NCBI GenBank assembly: GCA_029844215.1
Contig: CM056730.1
Location: 49,612,924-49,676,923 of the forward strand
Length of the DNA stretch: 64,000 nt
Source of the DNA: Przewalskia tangutica
Lineage: Eukaryota; Streptophyta; Magnoliopsida; Solanales; Solanaceae
Direction of reading: 5' to 3'
In this document: positions 23,794 to 36,328 of the stretch, piece after piece
How positions within the stretch are numbered: the stretch's first letter is position 1
Layout of the letters: every line of letters begins with the position of its first letter
Made by a program: the position numbers and the translations under genes
Notes under the pieces: model-generated
What the model saw: only the letters and a program-made list of their open reading frames with translations
What the model was told of the DNA's origin: nothing
Databases searched by the model: none

Positions 23794-23804
23794 GCTCGAT
23801 ACCA
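23794..23804 (-). other. R3 primer-binding site
   Basis: Minus strand TGGTATCGAGC, 4 nt from the 5' LTR; the same degraded form as in F1. Confidence 0.8.
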
Positions 23805-23808
23805 CTTT

Positions 23809-26800
23809 TGTAACGACTGCCTGCCTCGCTATCGTGCCTTACCGCACCCTAGTGATACAACATCGAGAAAACCAATGGAAAATAAAACATGAGTCATGAA
23901 ACAAGAGATATAATAATAAACAAAGCAACCAAAACGGTTGCCTTGATATACATAAAACACGAGCAGTTTAATCCTTTACAACCCCGCCCACAACAAGATT
24001 ACTGCACTTCTAAGATTTACAACGACTATGACGGACAGGCCCCGCCATACCCTCAATGTACAAGAACCTACAACTCGTGGAACACATACTAAAAGATAAG
24101 CCTCCAAGAAACGGAGCTTCCCAATACGCTGAATCGTGATCCTAAGAGCGGGGATCCACGACCGATGTACTTACTGCGGCATGAACGCAGCCGAAGGAGG
24201 TCGATAACAGTACCAAGTATGTGAAATCAGAAAATATCAGAATGAAATCATACTAGTCTATATAAAGCAGAGACATGTATGATAACCAAACTACGCTCAC
24301 AAGATAAAAGCCATATCGATCGGTGGACTCACGCCTCAAGTCATCACTCAAATATAACTATGGGTCTCACGCCCACAACGTCAATCATGTTCGCATCATG
24401 GCCGCATGCCCCGCCACATGCCCGAATTCTACCGTGTAGACACGCCCATGTGACATCAACAATAATATCTTGGGTGATCAACCTGCCGCACGGCCACATG
24501 CCCCGAATTCTACCTCGGTGTAGACATGTCCATGTAACCACAATAACAATATATCGTAATCAACCCGACCAAATGGCCGCATGCCGGAATTCTGATCGGC
24601 AGACATGTCCATGTAACCACAATAACAATATATCGGTAATCAACCCGACCGCACGGCCGCATGCCCCGAATTCGCAGACGGCAGACATGTCCATGTGACA
24701 TCAACAACAAGACAAGAATCAAAATGGAAACATACCCGTGGAATTCTCCATCACCGCCAAAGACGCCCAAGTAAGTTCTCAATAAGTCGACCGCCTCTAT
24801 CGAGAGACGCCAGAATACGTAAATACCACACTTGCACAACAAAGGCTATCATCACAAGCATAGGCAAGTTTCACAACAACAAGCATAGGCAAGTTTCACA
24901 ACAACAAGCATAGGCAAGTTTCACACAACTCAAAGTACTTTCATTTTATGCCAAAGTCGGGTTTTTAACCCCAAAGTACTACATCGTTAAGTTCTTTAAA
25001 AGAGATCCATTTCTTTTATAAAAGTCACCCGATACGTAGTATTAGAATGACCAACCCACCTTCCTTTTCAAAACCAAGTAACAACATTCTTTTCCTAAGT
25101 TCGGTTTGCCTAGTTTCAATTACTCAAGCTTCTCATTTTCAAATGGTTTCATAGTTCCCAAACTTAATCACTTGATTCCTTTTAGAACAATTGAGTAACA
25201 TATGTCATATATGTGAGTAGTTTATTCTTGTTTATAACGATCTTATTACAATGACCATGATCTAGAAAATGTAATATCATTTTGTCTTATCTTAGCTTCT
25301 ATGCAGATGGAGGTTTCTACCGGTTTTAATACAACACATCATTATTCAATACATTTTCCTTTATTAACGCCGCAGTTGGTCTGTCGATACACATTCGATT
25401 CCCGAAATCAAGAAACATTATCCCTTTAAAACCAAGTACTCATTACTCACGAATGAGGTTTCACACAAACATCCACATTAAAACAAATAAGTTAAGTCTC
25501 TTATCTTATAAGATCAAGTCTCTTAACTTCTAACATCAAGAAACCATTTTCACTTACATAAGGTCGTTATAACTAACTTCCCATAAAGCTATTATAACAC
25601 CCTATGTTTTAAACCAACCAAATCACTTAGCACATGTACGTCACCGCACTACATAGTTCACAACAATCATGCTAGAAAAGATAGGAAGAGGTTCACATAC
25701 CTCGCGACGATTTATCGACAATAAGCAAAATGCTCCAAGTACTACAACCTTGCTAGCCCTTTCCACTCGAGAATACGCTACTCTTAGTACTTTCACCTAT
25801 AAAGGTCACAAACGCCTATTAACCCCAAAACACAAGTTTCTATCTTTCTATAGAAAATTGGCAAGATTTTCCTCCGCAACAAACAGTAAATCTCCTCCTC
25901 TATCGAGGCCGCTACCAAGCCAACCAGTGGGTTTACACGCCTAACCTGACGTGTACAATTCTACGCAAGTCTATCGCAATACCCCTATGTAAATACAGCT
26001 GATTCGGTTCTTTAGTCTTCAGTCTTAAGTCAAAAGACATTGCCGAATACTAAGTATAGTTCCATATATAGTATACTTCAACTATATATTCAACAAACAT
26101 GTAATTTCCAATTACAATAGAGGACAAGATAATTACCTCGACAAGCCCAAAATTATCCAAGTTATAATGTCGATCCCGAGCAAGGTTTAGCTCCACTCCG
26201 CGCTCCAAACCACTCCAAACAACCCTTAGAAGTTCTAAACAACTTCTACTCAAATACTTCAACCAACTATGAAGATTTCCTTGGGTTTCAGTTTGAGACT
26301 AAAGGACAAAAGGTAGTATTTCCGGACTCTACGAAAGAGGTATCTTTGGAATACTACAAGGTACAAGGCTAAGGTATTTTGGGCATTATAACAATACTAG
26401 GAGAAGTATTTCAATACCACGAGGAGGGTATTATACGAAACAACTAGGCTAGTGGTACCCCACGGCTAGCACCACAGGGGAGGGGGACTCGCCAAAGGCC
26501 TTTACTAGGGAGGGCTCTTGGACGAGAGTCAAACAAGAGGAGAGGGAAGGATAGCAAGACTTGGAACATTTTGATGAATGAAGTCTTCTGCCGGGTATTT
26601 ATAGCAAAACCAAAAGCCAACCAACGGCCAAGATCAAGCAATGTGCAAGGCAAGTGTAAGGCCAAGATCAAGCCAAGTGCACCCTAGACCCTACTCCTTA
26701 AAACCTCACAAATATCTACACAAATATCTACCACAACTTGCCCCAAGGTCGCCCCACATGCTTCCATTGTGAGGTGACATGTCACCCTCCCGTTGGTCCA

Positions 26801-27267
26801 AAATGTTTCGCCTCTAAAAATCCGCAAAAATACAAAACGACATAGCCGAATTTTCCTTCGCAGTTACGCGAAAACGCTTCGTCAAAAACGACTCTAACCG
26901 TGTTGTGCACAAATGTAAAATCGCCAAGGTGCCACATGGGGTGACACGTGTCGCCCCGATTCGCCTGAATATTTCGTCTTCGAAAATATCCAAATTACCG
27001 GAAATCTCAAAACAAAGCGGGCCTACAAAATCAGAAATTTCTCCGTGGGCCCCACGTGACCATTTCCAAAATAAAATCTCAAAATTCTAATATAATCTAT
27101 GAAGTCCAAATACCAAATGGGAATCCAATTCCCATTAACGAACCTTTTCTTCACAAATAACCGGAAACTTTTCCGTGAAAACTCACATCTTTCTTTCTTT
27201 TCAAAATTTCTGCCAGACTTCGTGACGCACGTCCTCACATACATACCCCGCAACTACGGGTATAACA
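23809..27267 (-). repeat. R3 5' LTR (3459 bp)
   Basis: Partner of 18106-21613, with the same order: U3 start at 27267, TATA box 26596-26603, dyad 25557-25606, module near 25200-25390, 25-bp repeat 24855-24926, minisatellite 24398-24715, stem-loops near 24020-24190. Differences from the partner are mainly small indels. Confidence 0.88.
24398..24715. repeat. LTR minisatellite with GAATTC, R3 5' LTR
   Basis: Counterpart of 18683-19055, about four to five units with GAATTC and GTAGACATGTCCATGT. It has slightly fewer bases than its partner. Confidence 0.85.
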
Positions 27268-27745
27268 TGCCAGCAGGTTAAGAAGACCAGACATCGTGGT
27301 CTTTTGGTGGCTATCGTGGTGGGCGCCAAGCAGAATCGAGATTTGCACCACGGCCACCAGAGCACTCGCACCGCCCTCAAGACACCGGGATATTCGAGGC
27401 GTACTGTGGCCCTAGGGCTTCGGGACGCCCGGAGCAGCAGAGGCATCGCCGACGGACCACCTCTCAGTGGCCGACGCGGAGATCCCACTTCGAGTTGTGC
27501 GCCGCGCATGAGCTTGTTTCGCCAGGGCGCAGGTCACTATGCGAGGAACCGTCCACCAAGGGCGGCGGCGATGGTAGGGTCACCATGTGTTCTTTTGCCG
27601 GTCTTCTTCATCCCCGACAGCCTACTCGCCCGAGGGCAAGGTGCTCACGGGACCGCCAGGTCGCGCAGAGGTCGTGGCGCGGTCCCGATTCTAGCGGTCC
27701 TCGTAACCGCATTTATGCTTTGTCCACCGACAGATCGTGAGGCCT
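27268..27745 (+). pseudogene. gag: F1 gag, 3' part
   Basis: Continues gag after R3. The opening (GGTGGCTATCGTGGTGGGCG) matches F2 gag at about 56212. The Gly/Arg/Pro-rich linker and the end (ATTCTAGCGGTCCTCG, then CGCATTTATGCTTTGTCC) match F2 at 56573. The zinc-knuckle cysteines near 27480-27560 cannot be followed in one frame. The GC-rich makeup makes it prone to the base losses seen elsewhere. Confidence 0.65.
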
Positions 27746-28110
27746 CACCGATGTCGCCACAGTACCTTATCGCTCGGGTTTGATGTGTATGCTTTGATAG
27801 ATCCGGTTCTACTGGCCCCATATATCTCCCTTGTTGCTAGTATGATAGGGATAGAGCCTGAGTCCATAGACCCTTTCGAGGTAGCTACGCCAGTGGGTGA
27901 TTCGGTTGTAGCTCGGCGGGTATATAGAGCTTGTCCTGTGACCATTTACATCGCCGACTCCAGCCGACTTGATCGAGTTGGAGATGATAGACTACGACGT
28001 GATCATGGCGATGGATTGGCTAGCTTCTTGCTACGCCAATGTATACTGAAGAGAGAGAGGAGTACGTTCCAGCTTCGGCGAGCCGGCCGTTGAGTGGGAG
28101 GAGCACCAGA
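27746..28110 (+). pseudogene. pol: F1 aspartic protease region
   Basis: Reads FGFDVYALID (FGFDVYALIDP here) followed by a broken flap, then IGIEPESIDPFEVATPVGDS and RRVYRACPVTIY. The protease cuts the gag-pol polyprotein. The catalytic Asp of the LID motif is present, but the Gly-Ser-Thr expected after it is lost by a frameshift. The same loss is in F2 (56604-56972). Directly continuous with the RT region. Confidence 0.8.
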
Positions 28111-28129
28111 CGCCGGTGGTAGGTTTATT

Positions 28130-28880
28130 TCCTACCTCAAGGCTAGGAAAATGGTGCAGAAGGGGTATATCTACCATCTCGTTCGGGTGTTTGATACTGA
28201 AGCTGCGGTACCAGATTTTCCGTCAGTTCCAGTGGTCAGAGAGTTCCCAGACGTGTTTCCAGACGACCTCCCGGGTATCCCTCCTGAGAGGGAGATTGAG
28301 TTTTGTATAGACATATTGCGGACACTCGGCTATTTCCATTCCGCCATACGTAATGGCACCGCCGAGTTGAGAGAGTCGAGGATCATCTTAGGGATTTCTT
28401 GGAGAAGCGGCTTCATCAGCCTAGTGTTTCTCCCCGGGAGCGCCGATATTGTTCGTGAAGAAGAAGGACGGACGCCGCGCATGTGTGTTGATTACAAACG
28501 GTGAACAAGGTGACCATTAAGAATGTATACCCTTCCTGTGATTGATGATTTGTTCGACCAGCGAGGTGCGAGATGTTTCTCCAAGATTGATCTGCGATCG
28601 CTATCATCGTTCGAGTCGAGAGTGGATGCCCCAGGATCGCATTCGACCCAGACGCATTATGAGTTCACGGTCATGTCGTTTGGTTTGACCAACGCTCCGA
28701 TGGTATTCATGGATTTGATGAACCGAGTGTTCAAACCATTTTTGGACACGTTTGTGATAGTGTTCATCGATGATATCTTGGTTTATTCTCGCTCAGAGCA
28801 GGAGCACGCGAGCATTTGGCGATCAGGCCGACAGCTTCTCCGACCAGCAGATTGTACGCCAAGTTTTCCAAATGTGAGTT
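28130..28880 (+). pseudogene. pol: F1 reverse transcriptase region
   Basis: The linker VPDFPSVPVVREFPDVFPDD and LPGIPPEREIEFCID are in frame (28160-28310). Several frameshifts follow, then GARCFSKIDLR near 28565, MSFGLTNAP near 28670, and the catalytic box VFIDDILVYS near 28760-28790. All catalytic Asp residues can be located, but the frame changes at least four times. F2 carries the same domain almost intact. The linker sequence is typical of the Tekay/Del lineage. Confidence 0.88.
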
Positions 28881-29540
28881 TTGGTTGACTTGGTGGCTTT
28901 TCTTGGGCATATTGCCGGCCGATGGCATTCGAGTGATACGCCAAGATCGAGGCAACAGACTTTGCCTAGACCTACTACTCCGGCTGCAGGTTCGCGATTT
29001 CGGGCCTTGCAGATATTATCGGCGGTTCGTGGAGAAGTTTGCTTTATCTTCGCACCATTGACTAGGTCGACTCGTAAGGCGCCAAGTTTGATGGATCGAT
29101 GCTTGTGAGCGTGGTTTCCAGCTTCCGAAAGAGAGATCGACGACCGCTTCGCTTCTTACTTCCGCAGGGTCCGCACGGTTATGTTGTGTATTGTGATGCG
29201 CCGGACATCGGGTTGGGATGTGTGTTGACGCAGCAGGCAAGGTTATAGCGTATGCATCCCGACACCAAGAAACACGAGAACTACCCCACCCATGATTTGG
29301 AGTTGGCACCGTGATTCACGCCAAGATCCGGAGGCACTATTTGTATGGGGTTCACGTGGATATTTATACGCACCACAAGAGCCTCCAAGATATCTTCACC
29401 AGAGGAGCCGAACTTACGGCAGAGACGGTGGTTAGAGTTGCTTAAGGATTACGATGTTGATATCCCGTACCACCCGGAAAAGGCCAATGTTGTGGCGTAT
29501 GCTCTTAGTCGTAGTCGATGGGAGCCTATCGATGTGCAGT
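28881..29540 (+). pseudogene. pol: F1 RNase H region
   Basis: Broken frames with RYYRRFVEKFA (29010-29045), a GYVVYCDA-like stretch (29180-29200, first catalytic Asp), an NYPTHDLEL-like stretch near 29285, GVHVDIYTHHKSL near 29350, and LLKDYDVDIPYHPEKANVVA at 29435-29500. It removes RNA from the RNA-DNA hybrid. Its position after RT is standard for Ty3/gypsy. Confidence 0.8.
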
Positions 29541-30790
29541 GAGAGAAGATTGTTCGTGATTTGCATCGCTTAGCGAGCCTTGGTGTCCGCTTGATTGATT
29601 CCGATAGCGATGGGGTTCGAGTTCGTGAGGTTGCCGAGTCTTCCATCGTCGAGGAGGTGAAGAGGCAACGCCGAGGATCCATTTTGACACGTTACGTGAT
29701 ACGGCTCTTCGTGAGGAAGGGTCCTGAGGTAGCACCGATGGGGTGCTAAGGTTTGAGGGCGGTTGTGTGTTCCGGATGTTTCGTGACTTGGCAGCAGTTC
29801 TTGGGGAAGCACACAGCTGCGTTACTATCCATCCGTGGTCGACCAAGATGTACCACGACCTTAGATCCGTGTATTGGTGGGATGGCTCAAGAGGACGTTG
29901 CAGAGTTCGTAGCTCAAGGCCCTTGTTGTCGCAGTGAAGGCAGAGCACCGCAGGCCCGGTGGTTTGTTGCGCACGATTGAGATCCCGACCGGAAGTGGGA
30001 GGTAATCAACATGGATTTTATCACGGATTACCTCGCACTCGGAGGAGACATGATTCTATATGGGTTATCGTCGACGGTCGACGAAATCAGCCCACTTTCT
30101 TCCCGTCAGACGACTTTTTCTACCGAGGATTATGCCGCACTTTACATCCGAGAGATCGCCGATCGCATGGAGTCCCTATTTCGATCATATCGCAGAGGAG
30201 CCCGATTTACGCTAACTTCGGAGGTCTTTCCAGAGAGGTTTAGGACGCAGTGAGCTCGAGCATCGCATTCCATCCACGCATGACGACAAAGCCGAGCGCA
30301 CTATCCGCACTTCGAGGATATATCGCGAGCTGTGTTATCGACTTCGTGGTAGCCGGGAGGATCATTTGCCTCTAGTTGAGTTTGCACAATAATAGCTACC
30401 ACTCCAAAGATTCGGATGGCGCCTTATGAGGCCTTGTATGGGAGGAAGTGCAGATCGCCTATAGGTTGGTTCGATGTGGGCGAGTGCGCAGTGGGACCAG
30501 ATTTGGTGCAAGCAGTGGATAAGGTGAAGCTTATCCAGAGAGGTTGCCGACACCGAGTCGATGAAGTCATATGCAGATCATCGCCGTCGCATCCGGAGTT
30601 CGAGGTTCATGATTGGGTTTTCCTAAAGGTGTCACCCACGGCGGTGTGATGAGATTCGGGAAGAAGAGGAAACTCACCCAAGGTACATCGGGCCGCTTCA
30701 GATTGTCCGCAGGGTAGGCAAGGTTGCTATGAGTTGGATCTTCCGTCCGATCCGGAGGCAAGGCATCCGGTTTTTCACGTATCTACTTTG
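29541..30790 (+). pseudogene. pol: F1 integrase region
   Basis: Contains the zinc-binding part (MYHDLRSVYWW near 29850, CCR near 29930), the core beginning NMDFITDYLAL near 30010 (first catalytic Asp), an SERTIRT-like stretch near 30295 with the catalytic Glu, and MAPYEALYGRKCRSPIGWFD at 30418-30475. A GPF/Y-like module follows (about 30690) and an FHVS-like end near 30775. Frames change repeatedly. Confidence 0.82.
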
Positions 30791-31030
30791 AGGAGATGTA
30801 TCGGGATCCACCTAGGTACACCCGATTGACGACGATGTCCAGTGTGACCGAGGGTTATCGTATGAGAGATTCCCATAGCGATAGTCGATCGTCAGTTAGG
30901 CGTCATGACCAAGGACGTGGCTTCCACAAAGTCTTGTGGCGGAACGAGCTCGGGGAGGAGATGACGTGGGAAGTCGGCGAGGACATGAGGCGTAAGTATC
31001 CTCACCTATTCCCACACCTCCGTGTAATTC
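30791..31030 (+). pseudogene. pol: F1 chromodomain at the integrase C-terminus
   Basis: In one frame it reads VLWRNELGEEMTWEVGEDM then RRKYPHLFP (30936-31010), preceded by a degraded RQVRRLRTK-like beta strand. This is the Tekay-type chromodomain, thought to guide insertion to heterochromatin. R1 and F4 show no trace of it. Confidence 0.85.
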
Positions 31031-31147
31031 ACTTTCCTACTTGTAAATTTTTGTTATCGCTTTTTGCCTAAGTGTTGTTACGTGGCCGGTGTGGCATTTA
31101 CAATCGCTTTAAGTTATGAAGAACCTTATCGATAATCGTTTGGGAAG

Positions 31148-31180
31148 GAACATTCGGGACGAATGTTTCGGCGAGGAGAA
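31148..31180 (+). other. F1 polypurine tract and adjacent stem
   Basis: The perfect inverted repeat ACATTCG-GGA-CGAATGT is followed by a purine run GGCGAGGAGAA just before the 3' LTR. Confidence 0.8.
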
Positions 31181-33608
31181 TGTTATACCCAGATTTCGAG
31201 TATGTACGTGAGGACGTACGTACAAAAGTTTAGCCTTAAAGTTTAGGCCTTGGTCGTTTTTTTGGGCACAACTCGCAAAACGAATAGTTTTCCGACGAAA
31301 CGTTTCCACAGCTTTCGTAGTGTAAATTCCGGCTATGTCATTTCTAATTTTTGCGGATTTTTTCGAGAGACGAAACATTTTGGACCAACGGGAGGGCGAC
31401 ACTTGTCACCCTCCAATTGATGGATGTGGGGCGGCATTAGGCCGAATTGGATGACCATTTTTGTCTTGGAGTTGGTAGGATATTTTGTGTGCAAGTTGGC
31501 CAAGGACACTTGCCCTAATCTTGACCTTACACTTGCCTTGCACTTGGCATAATCTTGGCCATTGGTTGGCCATCCCTTGACCTATAAATACCCCTCTTGT
31601 GATGAAGAGTTCTTCATCCACAAAAGCCTTCCAAGTCTAAAATCCTTCCTCTCTCGAGCCTCTTTTCGTCCAAACACCCCCTTTTGGAGAAGCTTAGCCG
31701 AAGCTACCCCCTAGCCTAGCCGAAATCTACCCCCCTCCCTTGGTAGAAAAGTTGCCGTCTAGTATTGTTATAATGCCCAAAATACCCTAGCCCAAATCCC
31801 TTAGTACTTAGTAGAAGTTGTGAATAACTTCTAAGGTTTCTGGAGCTATCAGAGCGTACAACTTAGGAGCTAAGCCTTGCTCCGGATCGACTTTTATCTA
31901 GGATATTATTGGGCTTACCGAGGTAAATAATCTTGTCCTTCTTTTGTAATTAGAGAATACATACTGTAGTAGTATAAGAATAAGTATTAAATACTTAGAA
32001 GAATATTACAGAATAGAATTGAATCATATCACAGAGAAGGGTTTAAAAGAAGAATAATTGAACTATACTTACTTAGGACTGTTTTCACAGTAGACTTGAG
32101 TAGCTCACCGGGTAGGGAAGTGCTGCCCGATTTTTCGTAGGATATAGAACCCTCTGCTTAGAATCAAGCATGCAGTAGTCTAGACGTTGATAGACGTATC
32201 TGACTATTATAGGTTGATTCTCTGCGCGCGATATATTCAACTTGGCAGGTGGTTTTCGCTGAGAAGGTATGTGATTCTTCCTAAAACATGATATTTTAAA
32301 ATATATATGTAGTACGGTAGACGTACACGTGTTAACTGAATAATACTTACGGCTATGTCTTTTGACTTAAGCCTGAATAATACTTACGGCAATGTCTTGC
32401 GACTTAAGCCTGAATAATAAGGATCTTAAAGCATTTCAAAAGAATATTGAATCTTTTTTATTAACAGAAGAGAACTAATTGGTTTTTAAAACAGAAGCTT
32501 AAGAGTTATACTAGCTTTATGGGAAGTTAGGTATAACCACTTAAGAATGATAAAAGGAACAGTTTACCTATGTGTTTATAATGACTTATATTGATTTGTG
32601 AAAAGAATAATAAGATGGTTTGATAAGTAGACATGATATGATGCTATGTGTGTTAGTCTTGTAACGCTTGTGTAAGAGAGTATTCTTGTTGTGCTTATGT
32701 TGTTTAACGATAAGTCGTTAGGTTAGTGTAATATCACTCACCTCTTGACATATTACGGGGTTGTCGCCTCCGACGCGGGTAGACTCAGCGGTCCGGGACC
32801 ATGATTCGAGAATACCTCACGGGTCCAGGGACCTATGCGAGCTACGGAGTTCCGTGTTAGTGTGCGGGTTATACCTCATGCGGTGCATGTGGCCACGCGA
32901 CTACGAGTCGGGCAGATGCCGAGGAGTAGCTACCGATGCGGATTATATACCCATGCGGGCCTATGTGAGTGGCCTATGCGACTACGGAGTCCGTGATTAG
33001 GCTTGCATGGTGATACTACGCAATTGCCCCGCTCGATCATTCGCAGCCTAGAAAAGACTACGCTTTACCTATTGTTGCTCTTGTTTATGATGTGGCACTC
33101 TGTGCGGTTACCTTGGTTGTTACATATATGTAAACTGATTTTAAAAAAAATGATATGTTTTCATTTAAGTACTTTTACAGTTTCGCATACTTAGTACATG
33201 TTGCATCGACTCTCCTTCGGGGCCGCTCATGCCGCAGAGGCAAAGCAGTGCTAGATCCGCATCCCAGGATCTTTTGCGTTGGTGTCGAGCTCCATCTTCT
33301 CCGAGGCTCTACTTTTGGGTATGCTCTCCCGTTGTAATTAGTTTTGTCTGATGGTATGGCGGGGCCCTGTACCGCCATAGTTGTTTACTTTCCTAGAGGT
33401 CTGTAGTCCTATTGTACATTTGAGATGTAACTGCAAAACTTGGGTTATATGTATATATGCCGAAAGGCCAGCTTTTCTTCAGATAAATTGTGTCTCATTT
33501 TACAACTGTTTCATGTCTTGTTTTTATATTCCTCTGATTACTCTGATGTATGACTACTTGGGTGCCCGGGTAAGGCACCAGTCACGGGCCCCGGAACGGG
33601 TCGTGACA
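31181..33608 (+). repeat. F1 3' LTR (2428 bp)
   Basis: Partner of 14747-17104. TATA box 31583-31590, dyad 32498-32545, minisatellite 32750-33030, stem-loop 33355-33379. It is 70 bp longer than the 5' copy, mostly because runs and CAG/CTG triplets are more complete here. Confidence 0.92.
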
Positions 33609-33770
33609 CAGCTCTAAGGCACGATCTCAGAGTTAAAAGAATGGAAACCAATCCTAAATATCCTGCAGCCTCCTGATTATAGGTGTGGTGCACAACACGC
33701 CGATAATCAAGACTCTACTAGATACGGTCTGTAGACACTTTCCGAGGATTAACTGCTCTGATACCACTTT
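33609..33770 (-). other. R1 leader (with primer site) and F1 right TSD
   Basis: 33609-33613 is the second CAGCT. The rest is the R1 untranslated leader. The primer site TGGTATCAGAGC (minus strand) is at 33755-33766, 4 nt from the R1 5' LTR, and is complete. Confidence 0.88.
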
Positions 33771-35281
33771 TGTCACGACCCGACCCCGGGCCCGTGACTG
33801 GTGCCTTACCCCGGGCACCCTAGTGATACAACATCAGAGAAAATCAGCGGAAATAAAAACTTACACATGAAACAAGATATACAATAAGAAAAATAGGCTA
33901 ACCAAAACGGTCACCTTTCTGCATATATATAAAAATGATTAAACCTGAACAGTTACATCCCTTTTACAAACCCTGCCCACAACAGTACTACAGACCTCTA
34001 AGAATGTAACCACAACTACGACGGGACAGGGCCCCGCCATACCCCTGAATGTAAGTACCTACAACGACAGGGGACTATACCAAAAGATAAGCCTCCGGAG
34101 AAACGGAGCTTCCCAAAACGCTGAACTGTGATCCTATGAGCGAGGATCGACAACCGGTGTACCTCTACCTGCGGCATGAACGCACGGGAAGGAGGTCGAT
34201 AACAGTACCAAGTATGTGAAATCAGAAATCAAATAAAATCATAACATTTTAAAACCAATTACAAATACGTACGAACAACGAATTTAACCGCACATAGTGC
34301 CACATCATAACAAGAGCAAAAATAGATATAACGTAACTGGTATTTTCTAGGCCGCTAATGATCGAAGCAAGGCCAATCTCCTATAGTATCATTACGCGAG
34401 CCTAATCCTAGAACTTCCGCAGTCCGCATAGACCACCTAGGTCCGCATAAGGTATTCCTCGCATCGGGGGTAGCTAACCCTCGACATCAACCTGGACTCC
34501 CGCAGTCCGCATGGCCACATGGACCGCATGAGGTATTCCTCGCATCGGCGTAACACACCCGGAGTGATCATCCTGGAACTCACGCAGCTCCGCATAGGTC
34601 CCATGGACCCGCATAACTGCTTATCGTTAAATAACATAAGCACAACAAGAAAACCCCCTTACACAAACGTCACAAGACACTAACACACGTAGCATCATAA
34701 CATTTTTACTTATCAAACCAACAAGAAAGTATTACAAGGCTATCACAAGCCAACATAGTCAAGTTACTCACACAAGGTACTTTTATTTCATGTCAACAAA
34801 TCCGGGTTTTAACCCTAAAGTACTACATACTTCAACTCTAAAAAAAAAGATCCATTTCTTTCACAAAAGTCACACGATACCCGTAGTATCAAAATAGAGT
34901 AACTATCTTTTAAGTAAACCAAAACAATTTCCATACCTTCTTTTTAAACCAATCTTAAGACAAAAACATGCCTTCCTTTTTAAACCATTTTAAGACAAAA
35001 CCATGCATTCCTTTAAAACAAAGACACTTTTCCTTTTTAAAGTCAGGTAGCAATATACTTTTTAAACCAAGTGTCTTACTCTTTTAAAAACAAGTAACCT
35101 ATACCTTTAAATCAAGTTACTTCTCCTTTCCCAAAATCAAGTTGTTTATAAGTCAAGTCTCTTTACTTTTAAAAATCAGTCTCTTAATCTTTAAATCATA
35201 TCTTTTAAGGAAACCAACCTCCAACTTTTAAAATGTCAAGTTATCATTTTAAATCCAATGATAAAACCATTCTTTTGTTTT

Positions 35282-35331
35282 CATAAAGTCGTTATAAATA
35301 ACTTCCCATAAAGCTATTATAACACTTTATG
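35282..35331 (-). promoter_or_regulatory. Conserved LTR dyad (type A arms), R1
   Basis: Sense strand CATAAAGTGTTATAAT, loop with GCTTTATGGGAAGTT, ATTTATAACGACTTTATG. Mostly paired; it keeps the invariant loop. Confidence 0.65.
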
Positions 35332-36310
35332 TTTTAAACCAACCAAGGACAACTATTCTCATTTTCGAAATCAAGATAACTTTATTCTTTAAAAGACCAC
35401 ACACCCATTACTCATGAGTGAGGTTTTACAATTTTTTAACATAATTCAAGTCCTTAATATTTCATAACAAGTCACTTAACTTTGGAATCAAGTCAAGGAC
35501 ACAAAAGGAAAATCAAATTCCTTTAAACACACGTGCGTCTACCGCACTATATATATTTCACAACAATCATGCTAGAAAGGATAGGAAGAGGTTCACATAC
35601 CTCGCGACGATTATCGACAATTAGCAAAATGCTCCAAAGTACTATAACCCTGCTAGCCTTTTCCACCCTTCAAGTAGAATACGCTACTCGTAGTACTTCA
35701 ACCTATAATGGCCATAAAACGTTTATTAACTTCTAGATCCCTTCATAGAATATTTCTAAGTACAAGGTTCCATATTCTACGGAAAATTCGCAAAGCACCT
35801 CCCGTAACCACATAATTAATCTCCACTATCAAGGCCCACTACCAAGGCAACAACTCGAGGGATTACACGCCTAACCTGACGTACAATTACGCCTCTACAA
35901 TAATACTACAAGTCCATCAGAATACTGCTTCAATTCTTTTTAATCATCCTTCCATAAATCATCAACTCAATTATACATTACTACAATATTTAATCTCCAA
36001 TTACAATAGGGGGATAAAGATCATTACCTCGATAAGCCCAAAATTATCCAAGTTTTATAAGTCGATCCTGAGCAACGTTTAGCTCCACTTCCTTACGCTC
36101 CAACCCGCCCAAGAAACCCTTAGAAGTTTCTAAACAACTTCTTAACACTTCACCCATCTATGAAGATTTTCCTGTGGTTTCGCTTACGACTATTGAATAA
36201 AGTAGTATTTTCTGCTCTTATGTTGGGATTACTTTAGAATACTACAAGGGATTACAAGGCTAAGGTATTTGGGATTATACTAACACTTGAAGAATTTTTC
36301 TACACAAAGC

Positions 36311-36328
36311 GGGGGGGGGGGGGGGGGG
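36311..36328. repeat. Poly-G run (18 nt) in the R1 LTR
   Basis: Uninterrupted G, shown as seven G at the matching place 11067-11073, which is also where the R1 3' LTR breaks off. Such runs are unstable and often misassembled. Confidence 0.9.

Larger units (their letters stand above)
18106..27267 (-). mobile_element. R3: gag-only non-autonomous LTR retrotransposon
   Basis: Minus-strand element of 9162 bp: 5' LTR 23809-27267, primer site 23794-23804, gag remnant 23604-22600, spacer to 21890, polypurine tract 21614-21625, 3' LTR 18106-21613. The interior is only 2.2 kb with no pol at all, so it resembles the plant TR-GAG type. It is inserted in F1 gag, whose sequence continues at 27268. A clean 5-bp TSD is not visible (AGCGA and TGCCA flanks), perhaps because of sequence errors. 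Confidence 0.85.
14747..33608 (+). mobile_element. F1: autonomous-type Tekay/Del chromovirus, interrupted by R3
   Basis: TG...CA LTRs (14747-17104 and 31181-33608), exact 5-bp TSD CAGCT, initiator-Met-tRNA primer site at 17109, polypurine tract before 31181. The gene order is gag, protease, RT, RNase H, integrase, chromodomain. Removing R3 (18106-27267) leaves about 9.7 kb, the same as F2. Every ORF is broken by indels although the two LTRs are very similar. The lineage call rests on the FPDVFPDDLPGIPPEREIEF linker and the type of chromodomain. Confidence 0.9.

Noticed and set aside
18101..27272. TSD for R3
   Set aside because: The flanks AGCGA and TGCCA do not match, and shifting the borders by a few bases gives only partial CAGC matches, so none is claimed.
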